A stretch of DNA of 64,000 bases from CAUJGP01 sp964612425 (GTDB lineage: Bacteria > Bdellovibrionota > Bdellovibrionia > Bdellovibrionales > Bdellovibrionaceae): contig CAZTDX010000005.1 in the NCBI GenBank assembly GCA_964612425.1, positions 1 through 64,000 of the forward strand. The letters are read 5' to 3'. Under the pieces are notes generated by a model. That model did not search any database. It was given only the letters and a program-made list of their open reading frames with translations, and was not told the DNA's origin. The translations under genes were made by a program, and so were the position numbers. Position 1 is the first letter of the stretch; the number at the start of each line of letters is the position of its first letter. Shown one piece after another: positions 46,091-55,333 of the stretch.

Positions 46091-47347
46091 TTAGTAAAAA
46101 GCTCCAACGATTGTAGCTGTCATTAGTGTACAAATAGTCCCGCCGATCAGAGCCTTAAGCCCAAGCTCTGATAAGGATCTTCGTTGATTGGGTGCCATCT
46201 GTGAAATCCCTCCCACTTGAATACCAATGGAGGCAAAATTAGCAAATCCACAGAGGGCATAAGTAGCTACGATTAAAGATTTTTGGTTTACAAAAGCCTG
46301 GGCAGCCTTAAATTTGGCCAACGTTCCATAAGCATAAAACTCATTAAGTATGGTTTTTTCTCCTAAAAGCTGACCCACTTTTGAAATATCAGCTCCATCA
46401 ACTCCAATCACCCATGCCAAAGGCGAAAAAAGATAACTTAGAGCACTTTGCAGCGACCACTCAGCACCACTTCCAACGACAATGATTCCTGCTTGATGCA
46501 AAATACTATTCACCATTGCCATGACAGCTGTAAAAACTAACAGCATAGCACCCACATTAATAGCCAAGGACACACCTTCAGTTGTTCCAACACAAATGGA
46601 ATCAATGAGATTATAGCTTGGATTTGCTTCTGTTAAATTGAGCTTGGTATCAAGTGTTTCGCGATTGAGCGTTGGTTCTAAAATTTTTGATACTAAAATA
46701 GTCGCTGGCGCGGACATGATGGAGGCACATAATAAATGAGTAGCAAACATCTGTCTCTGAACCGGGTCATCACCACCTAAAAAACCCACATACGCGGCCA
46801 AAACTCCTCCAGCAATATTCGCCATCCCACCAATCATAACACAAAGAAGTTCTGATCGAGTCATGTTTGCAAGATATGGTTTTATTAATAATGGGGCTTC
46901 CGTTTGACCTAAGAAAATATTTCCAGCTGTTGATAAACTTTCTGCCCCCGACAATTTGATCCCTTTTGATATAACCCAAGCACACCCATAAACTATTTTT
47001 TGTAAAATCCCTAAATAATAAAGCATGCTCGTAATGGCTGAGAAAAATACCACGGTTGGTAAAACCTGAAAGGCAAAAATAAAACCATGAGTTTCAACAT
47101 TTAAAAGATTCCCAAGCAAAAATTGTGAGCCTTCCTTAGTAAAATCTAAAACTTTAACAAAGAAACTAGAGACAAAATCAAAAATATCAACGACTCCTGG
47201 AACTTTCAAAACTAAAAAGGCAAAAAGCACCTGAACAGCTAGGGCATACAAAGTCTCTTTCCAAGAGATTTTTTTTCGATGCGAACTCAAAGCAACACAA
47301 ATTGAAATTAGGATAACTATACCCACAATGGATCTTAATACCGACAC
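46091..47347 (-). CDS. Concentrative nucleoside transporter (NupC/CNT family)
   Basis: 418-residue inner-membrane symporter that imports nucleosides with protons or sodium. The CNT signature GNIFLGQTEAPLLIKPYL is present, along with ELLCVMIGGMANIAGGVLAAYVGFLG and the late VGTTEGVSLAINVGAML and CGFANFASIGIQVGGI segments. The start is a GTG with GGAGG 6 bases upstream. For a predatory or scavenging organism such a transporter would recover nucleosides from hosts or debris; this is inference. Confidence 0.93.
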   Translation of the reverse strand: MSVLRSIVGIVILISICVALSSHRKKISWKETLYALAVQVLFAFLVLKVPGVVDIFDFVSSFFVKVLDFTKEGSQFLLGNLLNVETHGFIFAFQVLPTVVFFSAITSMLYYLGILQKIVYGCAWVISKGIKLSGAESLSTAGNIFLGQTEAPLLIKPYLANMTRSELLCVMIGGMANIAGGVLAAYVGFLGGDDPVQRQMFATHLLCASIMSAPATILVSKILEPTLNRETLDTKLNLTEANPSYNLIDSICVGTTEGVSLAINVGAMLLVFTAVMAMVNSILHQAGIIVVGSGAEWSLQSALSYLFSPLAWVIGVDGADISKVGQLLGEKTILNEFYAYGTLAKFKAAQAFVNQKSLIVATYALCGFANFASIGIQVGGISQMAPNQRRSLSELGLKALIGGTICTLMTATIVGAFY

Positions 47348-47612
47348 CCAAACCTCCCCACTACTTGCAGTGGTACTTCACAAATAAAGCTAAACTACTT
47401 TACATTACGCAAGCTATCATATTGAAACCCGTCGAACAAGTTATTGGAAAAATCTACTATTATAAATGATACCATCCAAAAATCTAGAAATTAAAGGATA
47501 CCCTAGACCTTTGTAATATTTCCATTTAAATTCATTCGACAAAGGACGAATAGTCATGCTGCAATAAATAGTGAATGTTTATAATAAACGTAGGTTTACA
47601 AAGGATTAAAAA

Positions 47613-48371
47613 GTGAGCACAGCAAACTCTTCACCTTCAGGTCGAGCCGCATTTATCTTTGTTTATGAAAATATGGGTGTCGTAATGGCCATTGACTCTT
47701 TTATTAAAGGCGAAGAGCAAAAAGGAGGAACTCCACCCAAGATGAGTTTAACTCAAAATCGACCCAAAGCGGTGGAAAACTTAAAAAAAACAAAATATGA
47801 ATTCATTATGGTTGATCAAGCTTGTATGGGCTCAACCACTCCCCAAGAGTGGATTCAAGCCCTCTATAATGAAATGGATGGAGGTACAACTAAAGGCACC
47901 GAATTGAAAATTTTTCTACTTGCCAACAGCAACCTCAGTAATAATGATTTAGAAAACTGTCTCATTGCTGGTTATGATGATGTCTTTATAAAACCATTGG
48001 ATATGCCCATTGTTGCACAAAAGATAAATAATATCACTGGAATTGAGTTTTCAAAGGAAAATCAGCTTTATTTTGCTCCCATCACTTCCCCTGTAAAATT
48101 AGCCTACCGCTACGATCTAGAAGGACTTTCTGAAGCAGGTGCAAAAGTCCTTATTGATGAACGACTGGCTGCGGGAGAGGTTTTCACTATTATTATTCCA
48201 GAATTTGAAAAATTTGGCATACGTGAAATTGTAGCAAAAGTAATCAACTGTAAAGAAAGCCAAAAGCACAAAGGGAAGTTCACCGCCAATATTAATTTCG
48301 TGGGAATTCAACCAGCAGTGACAAAAACCATTCGTCGATGGATGGTTGAAAACTACATCAAAGCAAAATAA
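47613..48371 (+). CDS. Receiver-like/PilZ-like domain protein
   Basis: 252 residues. The N-terminal half has the alternating strand/helix pattern of a response-regulator receiver (FIMVDQACMG in the position of the phospho-acceptor strand, LLANSNLSNN and FIKPLDMPIVAQKI with the conserved Lys-Pro). The acceptor is unclear. The C-terminal half is beta-rich and may be PilZ-like, but no RxxxR/DxSxxG pair is clear. It starts at a GTG after AAGGATTAAAAA. It lies 45 bases before the ABC transporter genes on the same strand. Confidence 0.6.
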   Translation: MSTANSSPSGRAAFIFVYENMGVVMAIDSFIKGEEQKGGTPPKMSLTQNRPKAVENLKKTKYEFIMVDQACMGSTTPQEWIQALYNEMDGGTTKGTELKIFLLANSNLSNNDLENCLIAGYDDVFIKPLDMPIVAQKINNITGIEFSKENQLYFAPITSPVKLAYRYDLEGLSEAGAKVLIDERLAAGEVFTIIIPEFEKFGIREIVAKVINCKESQKHKGKFTANINFVGIQPAVTKTIRRWMVENYIKAK

Positions 48372-48415
48372 TTATAAAATCGTGACAGCACTTTGCCTTT
48401 TCGTTACATTGAACC

Positions 48416-50200
48416 ATGGCTTTTCGACTACTGCGTTTAGTTTTATTTGACCGCTGGCCCTGGCGTCTTGCGATTTTACTTATTAGCTTTACTGGTTCTA
48501 TCTTTGGTATTTTAGGTCCTTACATCCAAAAGCATTTTATTGATGGTTTATTGATGGTTCCCTCAAAAGATATTTTTGGTTTTGAAAGTGGACTCCACCC
48601 TTTAATTTTAATTCTGCTCGCTTTCTTTTGCATCGTTCTTTCTTTGAGTTGCAACTTTATTGCAAACTTTATTGGGATGCGCGAAGCACTATTTACTCAG
48701 CAAAAGCTCTCTGAAATGCTTTATGAAAAAACTCTCAACCTACGAACAGATAGCTTACAGGGAAAAACTGTCGGTGAATTAGTGGCTATTTATGCCACGG
48801 ATGTTCCTGGTGCCTCTGTGCTTTTAGAACAATCCATACCCAGTGGAGCTGCGACCTTTTCTCCTTTAATATTAGCTCCTCTGGCACTTCATCTACTTTT
48901 TGATTTACCCCTCGGGCGAGTGCTCGGCGTGATTGGAATATTTATTATTCTGAATTCATACCTTGCTTACCGTCAGTCTTATTTTTTTAATCGCTACAAG
49001 CAACTTGCTGCCGAGCGCGTAGGACTTGTCAATGAGTGGATTCTCAATATTAAATCGCTCAAAATAATGGGATGGATAGAAGCCTATGAGGCACGAATTA
49101 AGTCAACACGGATTACAGAAACTGAAAATCGCATCGCCATGGTGACCAACGGTCAAACCATGAACTCCTTTTCTTCAACGACCACTTTTATGATTAACAT
49201 TATGGCGATTTATGTGCTGATCGCCTCCCATCAAAATCAAGTGACTCCGGGCGAACTCTTAAGTCTTCTTTGGATTTTAGGAATTTTTTTGACTCGTCCT
49301 TTTAGGCAACTCCCGTGGTTCTTTACTTTTGGTATTGATGGATGGACTTCATTAAAACGCATTGCCGGTTTTTTAGAACTAAAAAACCAAGGTCGTGATT
49401 GGCCCCATGCTATTTCTGCTGACGAATCTAAAATGGAAACTCAAGGTCCTTCCATCGAAGTCCACAATCTTAATTTAAAAATCGGCAATGATTTTTTACT
49501 AAAGAATATCAATCTCAATATTAAACAAAAAGAGTTTGTGGCTTTAGTTGGCGAAGTAGGAAGTGGGAAAACCTTACTCCTCCTGTCACTCATGGGCGAG
49601 ACTGGCGCTTCCATGGATTATTATCGCATCAATAATAAGAATGTGCTCTCGTGCTCCCATGAAGAACTTTGCCGTCATTTTGCCTTTGTCCCGCAGGAAA
49701 GTTTTGTTATGAGTGCCAGTCTTCGCGAAAACATTGCCTTTGATTATAATATCAATAATAAACTTGATGCTCGAATCACTCACTGCTTGGAACAATCACA
49801 GTTTGTACTCGATGAAAATTTATTCCCAGAGCAACTAGACACAGAAATTGGTGAACGCGGAGTGAATTTATCCGGTGGTCAAAAACAAAGAGTCAATATT
49901 GCGCGTGCTAATTATTATGATTGTCCCATTGTTTTAATGGATGACTCTCTGAGCGCGCTTGATGTTAATACAGAACACGCGCTCATTGAAACTTTAATCA
50001 AGGGGCAATGGACCCATAAAACTAGAATACTCGCGACTCATCGGCTCTCTGTTTTAAAAGAAGTTGATCGTATCTTCTTTATAGAAAATGGGTCACTAAT
50101 CGCGCAAGGGACTTTTGATCAACTAATAAAATCTTCTCCTCCTTTTTACCGCTTTATCGAAACACTTAAGCCTAAGGAGAATCATGAAGCCGAAGCTTAG
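48416..50200 (+). CDS. ABC half-transporter, ABCC-type first half
   Basis: 594 residues: six membrane spans then an ABC domain. Walker A is GEVGSGKT (about residues 380-387), signature VNLSGGQKQRVNIARA near 484, Walker B IVLMDDSLSALD near 505, with Asp in place of the catalytic Glu, and H-loop ATHRLS. These details (GEVGSGKT, DDSLSALD) match the degenerate first ATP site of MRP/CFTR-type (ABCC) proteins. It overlaps the next gene by 17 bases, so the pair should form a heterodimer with one strong and one weak ATP site. The substrate is unknown. No clear ribosome binding site precedes the ATG. Confidence 0.85.
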   Translation: MAFRLLRLVLFDRWPWRLAILLISFTGSIFGILGPYIQKHFIDGLLMVPSKDIFGFESGLHPLILILLAFFCIVLSLSCNFIANFIGMREALFTQQKLSEMLYEKTLNLRTDSLQGKTVGELVAIYATDVPGASVLLEQSIPSGAATFSPLILAPLALHLLFDLPLGRVLGVIGIFIILNSYLAYRQSYFFNRYKQLAAERVGLVNEWILNIKSLKIMGWIEAYEARIKSTRITETENRIAMVTNGQTMNSFSSTTTFMINIMAIYVLIASHQNQVTPGELLSLLWILGIFLTRPFRQLPWFFTFGIDGWTSLKRIAGFLELKNQGRDWPHAISADESKMETQGPSIEVHNLNLKIGNDFLLKNINLNIKQKEFVALVGEVGSGKTLLLLSLMGETGASMDYYRINNKNVLSCSHEELCRHFAFVPQESFVMSASLRENIAFDYNINNKLDARITHCLEQSQFVLDENLFPEQLDTEIGERGVNLSGGQKQRVNIARANYYDCPIVLMDDSLSALDVNTEHALIETLIKGQWTHKTRILATHRLSVLKEVDRIFFIENGSLIAQGTFDQLIKSSPPFYRFIETLKPKENHEAEA

Positions 50201-52088
50201 TTTTCAGCAGGAAGAAACTCAATTCAAGGGAAAATACCAACAGCAAGTATTTCGAACTTTAAAACTAGCTTATCAACCTTATTTTATTTATATCTTCTTG
50301 TTGTTAATTTTAGGCTTTATTGGCCGGCTCGTGTTACTTTTTAATACCAATTTAATTGGATTTTGGGTTGATTCATTCTGCAATACCGATCAATGTCAAC
50401 ACCCTCCTCTTTGGTTCCAGTCATGGACGTCAGAAAATTACTTACCGGCATTATTAGTATTGTGTATTCTAGGGCTCATTTTTACACTCTGTTTTAGAGT
50501 TGGCTTTTCAAGACTCTCGGCTCTTGCAACGAGCACGATTTATGACGAAGTCACTTTGCGAACATCACGCTACCCTCTTTCTTTTTTTGACACCACTCCC
50601 GCCGGCAGAATCATCACTCGTTTTTCAAGTGACTACGGAAATGTGTTTCGGCTTTTTGGCGGCCCTTTAGCAGAGTTTATTGCTTTAGTCTTCGATATAC
50701 TCTCTATGATTATTCTCATTACTATTGCTAGCCCCTTTTATTTGTTCTTAGTTTTTTTGATTGTCGTTTGCAATTATTGGATCTTTAAATTTCATAAAGA
50801 CGGAATTAGAACGGAACGACGTCAACTCTCGCTAAGTCGAGCCCCCTCCATTGCCCACTTTGCAGAAACAGCTATAGGAGCCTCTTCGATACGAACCTAC
50901 TTACGACAAAATTCCTTTGTTAAAAAATTCATAACTTTAAATGATTTATTTTTAAATCAAAGATTTAAATCTTACAAAAGATTTACTTTTTTTTCTTTTC
51001 AAATCAGCGCGCTCACTTCTTTCCTTTTGCTACTTACCGGATTATCTTCTTTTTACTTATTAAAATTTAAACTTGTGAGCGTTGGCTCCATTGGGGTCGC
51101 TTTTACTTTTATCATGCTCTCTGGCGGTACTGTGCAAACATTTTTTGAATGGCTCTCTCAACTCGACGAAGCCTTTGTGGGAACGGAACGTCTTGACCAC
51201 TATTTGCACTTACCCATTGAAGCGGGAGAGCGCTTACCAAGCTCTGCTCAGTTTCCAACGCCCCATTGGAATCAAAACTCCCCTCCGCTCTGCCAACCGT
51301 CAAAAGATTTCGTAGCTACTCCGACTTCGATGTCTTCAGTTCCACAAATTCAGTTTGAAAATGTCTCCTTTCGCTATCGCGAAGATCTCCCTTTAGTGTT
51401 AAAAAATATTTCCTTTGATATTAAACCCACAGAAAGAATTGGAATCATTGGTAAGACAGGAAGTGGTAAATCTACTCTTATTCAAACTCTTTTTTATCTC
51501 TATCCCCTCACTCAAGGAAAAATTTCCATCAATGGTTTTACACCCTATTTATCTGATAAAAATCCTCCTCAACAAAATGAGATTAGCCTCACGGATTATA
51601 GAAATAAAATTACTTTAATACCTCAAGATCCTATCCTTTTCAGAGGCACATTACGTGACAACTTGGATTTAGGTAAAATTTATTCGAGTGAAAAAGTGAT
51701 TACTAGTTTGGATCGAGTGGGACTAAAAGAGTGGTTTCAATCTCTCTCTCAAGGGCTCGAATACCCCATTGAAGAACGAGGTAAAAATTTAAGTCTTGGC
51801 GAACGGCAACTCCTTTGCATGGCTCGTTGTCTTCTGAAGGACTCGCCCATTATTGTAATGGATGAAGCGACATCCTCCGTTGACCCTCAGAGTGAACAAA
51901 TCATGGTCAATGCCACTCAAAATTTCTTTTCTGATCGCACTCAACTCATCATTGCCCATCGCCTCTCAACCGTAGAGCATTGCGATCGAATTTTATGGCT
52001 TCATCAGGGAGAAATTAAAATGCTTGACTCACCTTCTGTCGTTTTACCTGCTTTTCTTAAAATGCATAAAAATGAGGTCCACTTATAA
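50184..52088 (+). CDS. ABC half-transporter, ABCC-type second half
   Basis: 634 residues: membrane domain (about residues 25-330), then an ABC domain. Walker A is GKTGSGKST (near 423), signature LSLGERQLLCMARCLLK near 535, Walker B IVMDEATSSVD near 558 with the catalytic Glu, and H-loop IAHRLS. The LSLGE signature and DEATSSVD match the second nucleotide-binding domain of ABCC proteins, complementing the Asp-containing site of its partner. A Pro/Ser-rich stretch near residues 350-380 separates the domains. The gene ends by overlapping the DUF475 gene by one base (TAATG). Confidence 0.86.
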   Translation: MKPKLSFQQEETQFKGKYQQQVFRTLKLAYQPYFIYIFLLLILGFIGRLVLLFNTNLIGFWVDSFCNTDQCQHPPLWFQSWTSENYLPALLVLCILGLIFTLCFRVGFSRLSALATSTIYDEVTLRTSRYPLSFFDTTPAGRIITRFSSDYGNVFRLFGGPLAEFIALVFDILSMIILITIASPFYLFLVFLIVVCNYWIFKFHKDGIRTERRQLSLSRAPSIAHFAETAIGASSIRTYLRQNSFVKKFITLNDLFLNQRFKSYKRFTFFSFQISALTSFLLLLTGLSSFYLLKFKLVSVGSIGVAFTFIMLSGGTVQTFFEWLSQLDEAFVGTERLDHYLHLPIEAGERLPSSAQFPTPHWNQNSPPLCQPSKDFVATPTSMSSVPQIQFENVSFRYREDLPLVLKNISFDIKPTERIGIIGKTGSGKSTLIQTLFYLYPLTQGKISINGFTPYLSDKNPPQQNEISLTDYRNKITLIPQDPILFRGTLRDNLDLGKIYSSEKVITSLDRVGLKEWFQSLSQGLEYPIEERGKNLSLGERQLLCMARCLLKDSPIIVMDEATSSVDPQSEQIMVNATQNFFSDRTQLIIAHRLSTVEHCDRILWLHQGEIKMLDSPSVVLPAFLKMHKNEVHL

Positions 52089-53128
52089 TGCTTAAGTATT
52101 TCAAAAGTTCACTTATTGTCAGTATCCTCGGGCTCGGACTCGCGGCCTTTGTCGGATGGGAGTACCATCATACAGTTTTAGGAGCGTTCGAAGCCCTTTT
52201 TATTGCCCTAATCTTATCTCTTTTAGAAGTTTCTATTTCCTTTGATAATGCTATTGTCAACGCTACTGTTTTAAAAAAAATGACTCCACTTTGGCAGCAC
52301 CGATTTATTACCTGGGGAATGTTGATCGCTGTTTTTGGAATGAGAGTCATTTTTCCTCTGATCGTCGTAAGTGTGGCGGCCATGATTTCGCCATGGAGCG
52401 CTTTAAAAATTGCGACCTTCCATCCAGATCAGTACGCCCAACTAATGACTCAAGCTCATATACCTGTCTCTGCCTTTGGTGGCGCCTTTTTAATGATGGT
52501 GGCATTAAAATATTTTTTCGATGATACCAAAGAACTTCACTGGATTCGAGCCATCGAAAAACCCCTTACAAAATTAGGCAAAATGGAGGCCATCGAAATT
52601 GGCATCGTCATTTTATTTTTATTCGTAATGATGCGCCTACTTCCCCAACATGAACAAATTTCATTTATCGTTTCAGGACTGATGGGGCTTTTGACTTATA
52701 TTTTAGTGGATGGCCTCGGGGGACTTTTAAGTCATGACGAAGAAAATGAACACGAATCTAAGAAAAACAATTCGTCACTCCATAAAACTAGTTTACTCTT
52801 ATTCTTGTACTTAGAAGTCCTAGATGCTTCTTTTAGTTTTGATGGCGTCATCGGAGCTTTTGCTATTTCAAACAATCTCTTTATTATTGCCATTGGCCTT
52901 GGAATTGGAGCGATGTTTGTTCGAAGCCTTACCATAATGTTTGTAAGGCAAAACACACTTTCTCAATTTCGTTATTTAGAACATGGCGCTTTTTATGCTA
53001 TCTGGTCACTCTCAATCATCATGTTTTTAAACACCCTAACTGAAATTCCTGAAATCGTGACAGGAGTCATTGGAGCTGCCTTTATTGGTATATCTCTTTT
53101 TTCATCGCTCAAAGAAGGAAGAACCTAA
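52088..53128 (+). CDS. DUF475/TerC-like integral membrane protein
   Basis: 346 residues with about nine hydrophobic segments. The paired motifs EVSISFDNAIVNA and EVLDASFSFDGVIGAFAI carry the acidic residues typical of DUF475 and TerC-like metal-ion exporters. It is translationally coupled to the ABC half-transporter genes (TAATG), suggesting a link between metal or envelope homeostasis and that transporter. The gene ends 59 bases before the giant palindrome. Confidence 0.84.
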   Translation: MLKYFKSSLIVSILGLGLAAFVGWEYHHTVLGAFEALFIALILSLLEVSISFDNAIVNATVLKKMTPLWQHRFITWGMLIAVFGMRVIFPLIVVSVAAMISPWSALKIATFHPDQYAQLMTQAHIPVSAFGGAFLMMVALKYFFDDTKELHWIRAIEKPLTKLGKMEAIEIGIVILFLFVMMRLLPQHEQISFIVSGLMGLLTYILVDGLGGLLSHDEENEHESKKNNSSLHKTSLLLFLYLEVLDASFSFDGVIGAFAISNNLFIIAIGLGIGAMFVRSLTIMFVRQNTLSQFRYLEHGAFYAIWSLSIIMFLNTLTEIPEIVTGVIGAAFIGISLFSSLKEGRT

Positions 53129-54118
53129 ATATGTTTAGTTTAGATATTGCGCACATTTAAAATCTTGTAAATGTTCAAATATCAAACAGCTTTTTTACTT
53201 GAATTGGGGGCTTCTCTCAAAAGGGAAGGAAATAACTTCTTTGCAAAAAGTCGGGACGGCCATCCTGGCCTCACCCCGAATTGGAAAGTTAAGATAATTT
53301 AAGGCAAAAATGGAGTTTTGATGTTAAAAATAATTTTTGTTTTGCCTTAAATTATTTTAACTTCCCATCGCGTCCCGCTATTCGGAGCCCTCCTTTATGC
53401 AAAGAAGTTATTTCCTTCCCTTTTTGAGAGAAGCTGTGCCCTTACGAACTTTTTTAATTCGTTATTCTATTTATGATTTCAGTTGATATCAAATTTTTTG
53501 ATATTTTTCTGAATGTAAACTAGTTTTATTTTCTTTAGAGTAGATTCGGTCTCAAAATGGTTCAGACAAGACAGCATCTAGACTTATTTTAAACGCACAA
53601 AGGAGTCATTAAGCTGTTCTCGCCCGCCCTTCTGGCGTCCTGGTTATAATTTAAAATTATTTATCTCCAATACTATAAACGAGGCCAATAGCTTATTAGC
53701 TATAAAAGTCTTTCGGAGGATGTTTTAAAGTTCTTTTCCAATCTAATTGAAGTTATTACTATTTAACGAATATACAAAACCAAAATTCTTGAACTAAAAA
53801 ATAAAAACAGTTTGTAATGGCACAGCTTCTCTCAAAAGGGGAGGAAATAACTTCTTTGCAAAAAGGAGGGCTCCGAATAGCGGGACGCGATGGGAAGTTA
53901 AGATAATTTAAGGCAAAACAAAAATTGTTTTTAACATCAAAATCTCATTTTTGCCTTAAATTATCTTAACTTTCCAATTCGGTGTGAGGCCAGGATGGCC
54001 GCCCCGACTTTTTGCAAAGAAGTTATTTCTCCCCTTTTGAGAGAAGCCCCCAATTCAAGTAAAAAAGCTGATTGATCTCTTGATTGTTTGTTTGCTTGCT
54101 TGCTCGCTAACAAAATTC
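53129..54118. other. Gene-free region with a giant palindrome
   Basis: About 990 bases between the convergent DUF475 and cysE genes. No open frame of 60 codons or more, tRNA or rRNA was seen. Nearly all of the region is the palindrome described separately. The loop (about 53451-53808) has smaller AT-rich hairpins, for example tagcttattagcta and an atatcaaa/ttgatat pair. Confidence 0.8.
53187..54070. repeat. Giant inverted repeat, two 264-bp arms around a 358-bp loop
   Basis: The left arm (about 53187-53450) and the reverse complement of the right arm (about 53809-54070) agree at well over 90% of positions. Each arm is itself a hairpin-forming unit. Terminal inverted repeats of about 37 bp start with gcttctctcaaaag (53210-53246 and 53398-53434 in the left arm). 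A central 24-bp palindrome (53286-53309 and 53340-53363) has one mismatch on the left and is perfect in the right arm. Outer ends share cagcttttttacttgaat. This resembles two inverted copies of a MITE-like or REP-like element. Confidence 0.9.
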
Positions 54119-54625
54119 TTAATCTTTATAAAGGCCCACTATCAATGAGCCAGGAGCGACATCTTTCATGACAAAAGCATTGGCACCAATTTTAGCGTCA
54201 TCACCGATATGAACTGGGCCTAAAATTTTTGCCCCTGTTCCAATCACTACACGATGTCCTACTGTTGGGTGCCGCTTAACGGGATCAAATCGAACACCAC
54301 CTAATGTTACTTCGTGAAATATGATACAGTCATCACCGATTTCTGCTGTTTCACCAATGACAATGGCCATGCCATGATCAATCACAAGGCGACGGCCAAT
54401 CTTAGCCCCTGGATGAATCTCTACTCCAGTCAACCAGCGTCCAATCTCCGAAATCATCCTCGCAATAAAATAAAATTTATTAATATAAAAATAATGAGCC
54501 ACCCAATGCAAAAATATGGCTTTAGGGCCCGGGTAGAGTAAAATAATTTCCAAATACGACTTCGCAGCAGGATCATAATTTTTATAAGCTTTAAAAAATT
54601 CAACAGTTCTCTTAATCAATGCCAT
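54119..54625 (-). CDS. cysE: Serine O-acetyltransferase
   Basis: 168 residues; makes O-acetylserine from serine and acetyl-CoA for cysteine synthesis. The left-handed beta-helix hexapeptide repeats run from GVEIHPGAKIG to AKIGANAFVMKDV, with the catalytic motif IDHGMAIVIGETAEIGDD and the FHEVTLGG loop. The C-terminus stops at IVGLYKD instead of the usual GxPA-containing tail, so it is a few residues short. Its stop codon lies 49 bases from the end of the giant palindrome. It is the last gene of a run on the same strand after a lipoprotein gene. Confidence 0.9.
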   Translation of the reverse strand: MALIKRTVEFFKAYKNYDPAAKSYLEIILLYPGPKAIFLHWVAHYFYINKFYFIARMISEIGRWLTGVEIHPGAKIGRRLVIDHGMAIVIGETAEIGDDCIIFHEVTLGGVRFDPVKRHPTVGHRVVIGTGAKILGPVHIGDDAKIGANAFVMKDVAPGSLIVGLYKD

Positions 54626-54628
54626 AAA

Positions 54629-55321
54629 TCATTTCTCTATATTGGTGGAACGCTCACAAAGGAGTTCAGGATAATTGGAATCGGTCATCGTCAGTTGTGT
54701 TAAGGCTCGCACTCCAGACTCACGAGAAACTCGCATTAAAAAGGAACCACCTAATAAACTGACGTGACGCCCATCTGTAACATTTATTTCAATTCCAGGA
54801 TCTCGAATTTTATTTAAATAAGCTTTGGTGATGTCAAAGAACTTTCCACAACCGCTTCCCACCTTCTGTAGTCCAGCCTTTGCAATGGCGTCACTTAAAA
54901 AAAATACTTGTGTTGTCACATTATCAATCTTGGTGCTTGGTTCAAAAGAAAAAATAAAAGTTCCTTTTTTAAACTTTATATATTGAGCTAAATCAATTTG
55001 CAATCCACCAGATTGTTGCGATACAAACTCCAAGTTTTTCCCACCCAATATTCCCGGTGTTTTTTCAACCAATCGAACCTTAACTCCCACAAAAACATTC
55101 TCCTCAAGTCGTCGCACTTCTTGAGTGTTGTTTTCAATTTTTCCTTTAGAATTTATAATTTTTTTTTCCTCCAATAAATCCCAAATAATCGGTGGAATAA
55201 AAACTTCAGGTGGAGCTTGATTCTCTAACTTAGTTTCATAAGTGCTAGAATCGGACTCATTGGCATGGTGACATGCCACGCTAAAAATAATCATTGGTAA
55301 AATTAAAAATTGTCTTATCAC
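54629..55321 (-). CDS. Lipoprotein of unknown function
   Basis: 230 residues, GTG start. The signal peptide LILPMIIFSVACHH has a lipobox ending in SVAC. The mature domain is mixed alpha/beta and contains two further Cys. No family was recognised. It lies 12 bases from the TPR protein gene and three from cysE on the same strand, so the three are probably one transcript. Confidence 0.66.
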   Translation of the reverse strand: MIRQFLILPMIIFSVACHHANESDSSTYETKLENQAPPEVFIPPIIWDLLEEKKIINSKGKIENNTQEVRRLEENVFVGVKVRLVEKTPGILGGKNLEFVSQQSGGLQIDLAQYIKFKKGTFIFSFEPSTKIDNVTTQVFFLSDAIAKAGLQKVGSGCGKFFDITKAYLNKIRDPGIEINVTDGRHVSLLGGSFLMRVSRESGVRALTQLTMTDSNYPELLCERSTNIEK

Positions 55322-55333
55322 TTTACACCAACC

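Noticed and set aside
53451..53808. Transposase or other gene within the loop of the giant palindrome
   Set aside because: No open frame of 60 codons or more and no recognisable coding pattern in either direction.
53820..53840. Sigma-54-like TGGCAC near the right arm of the palindrome
   Set aside because: No TTGC at the required spacing; it is part of the repeat sequence.
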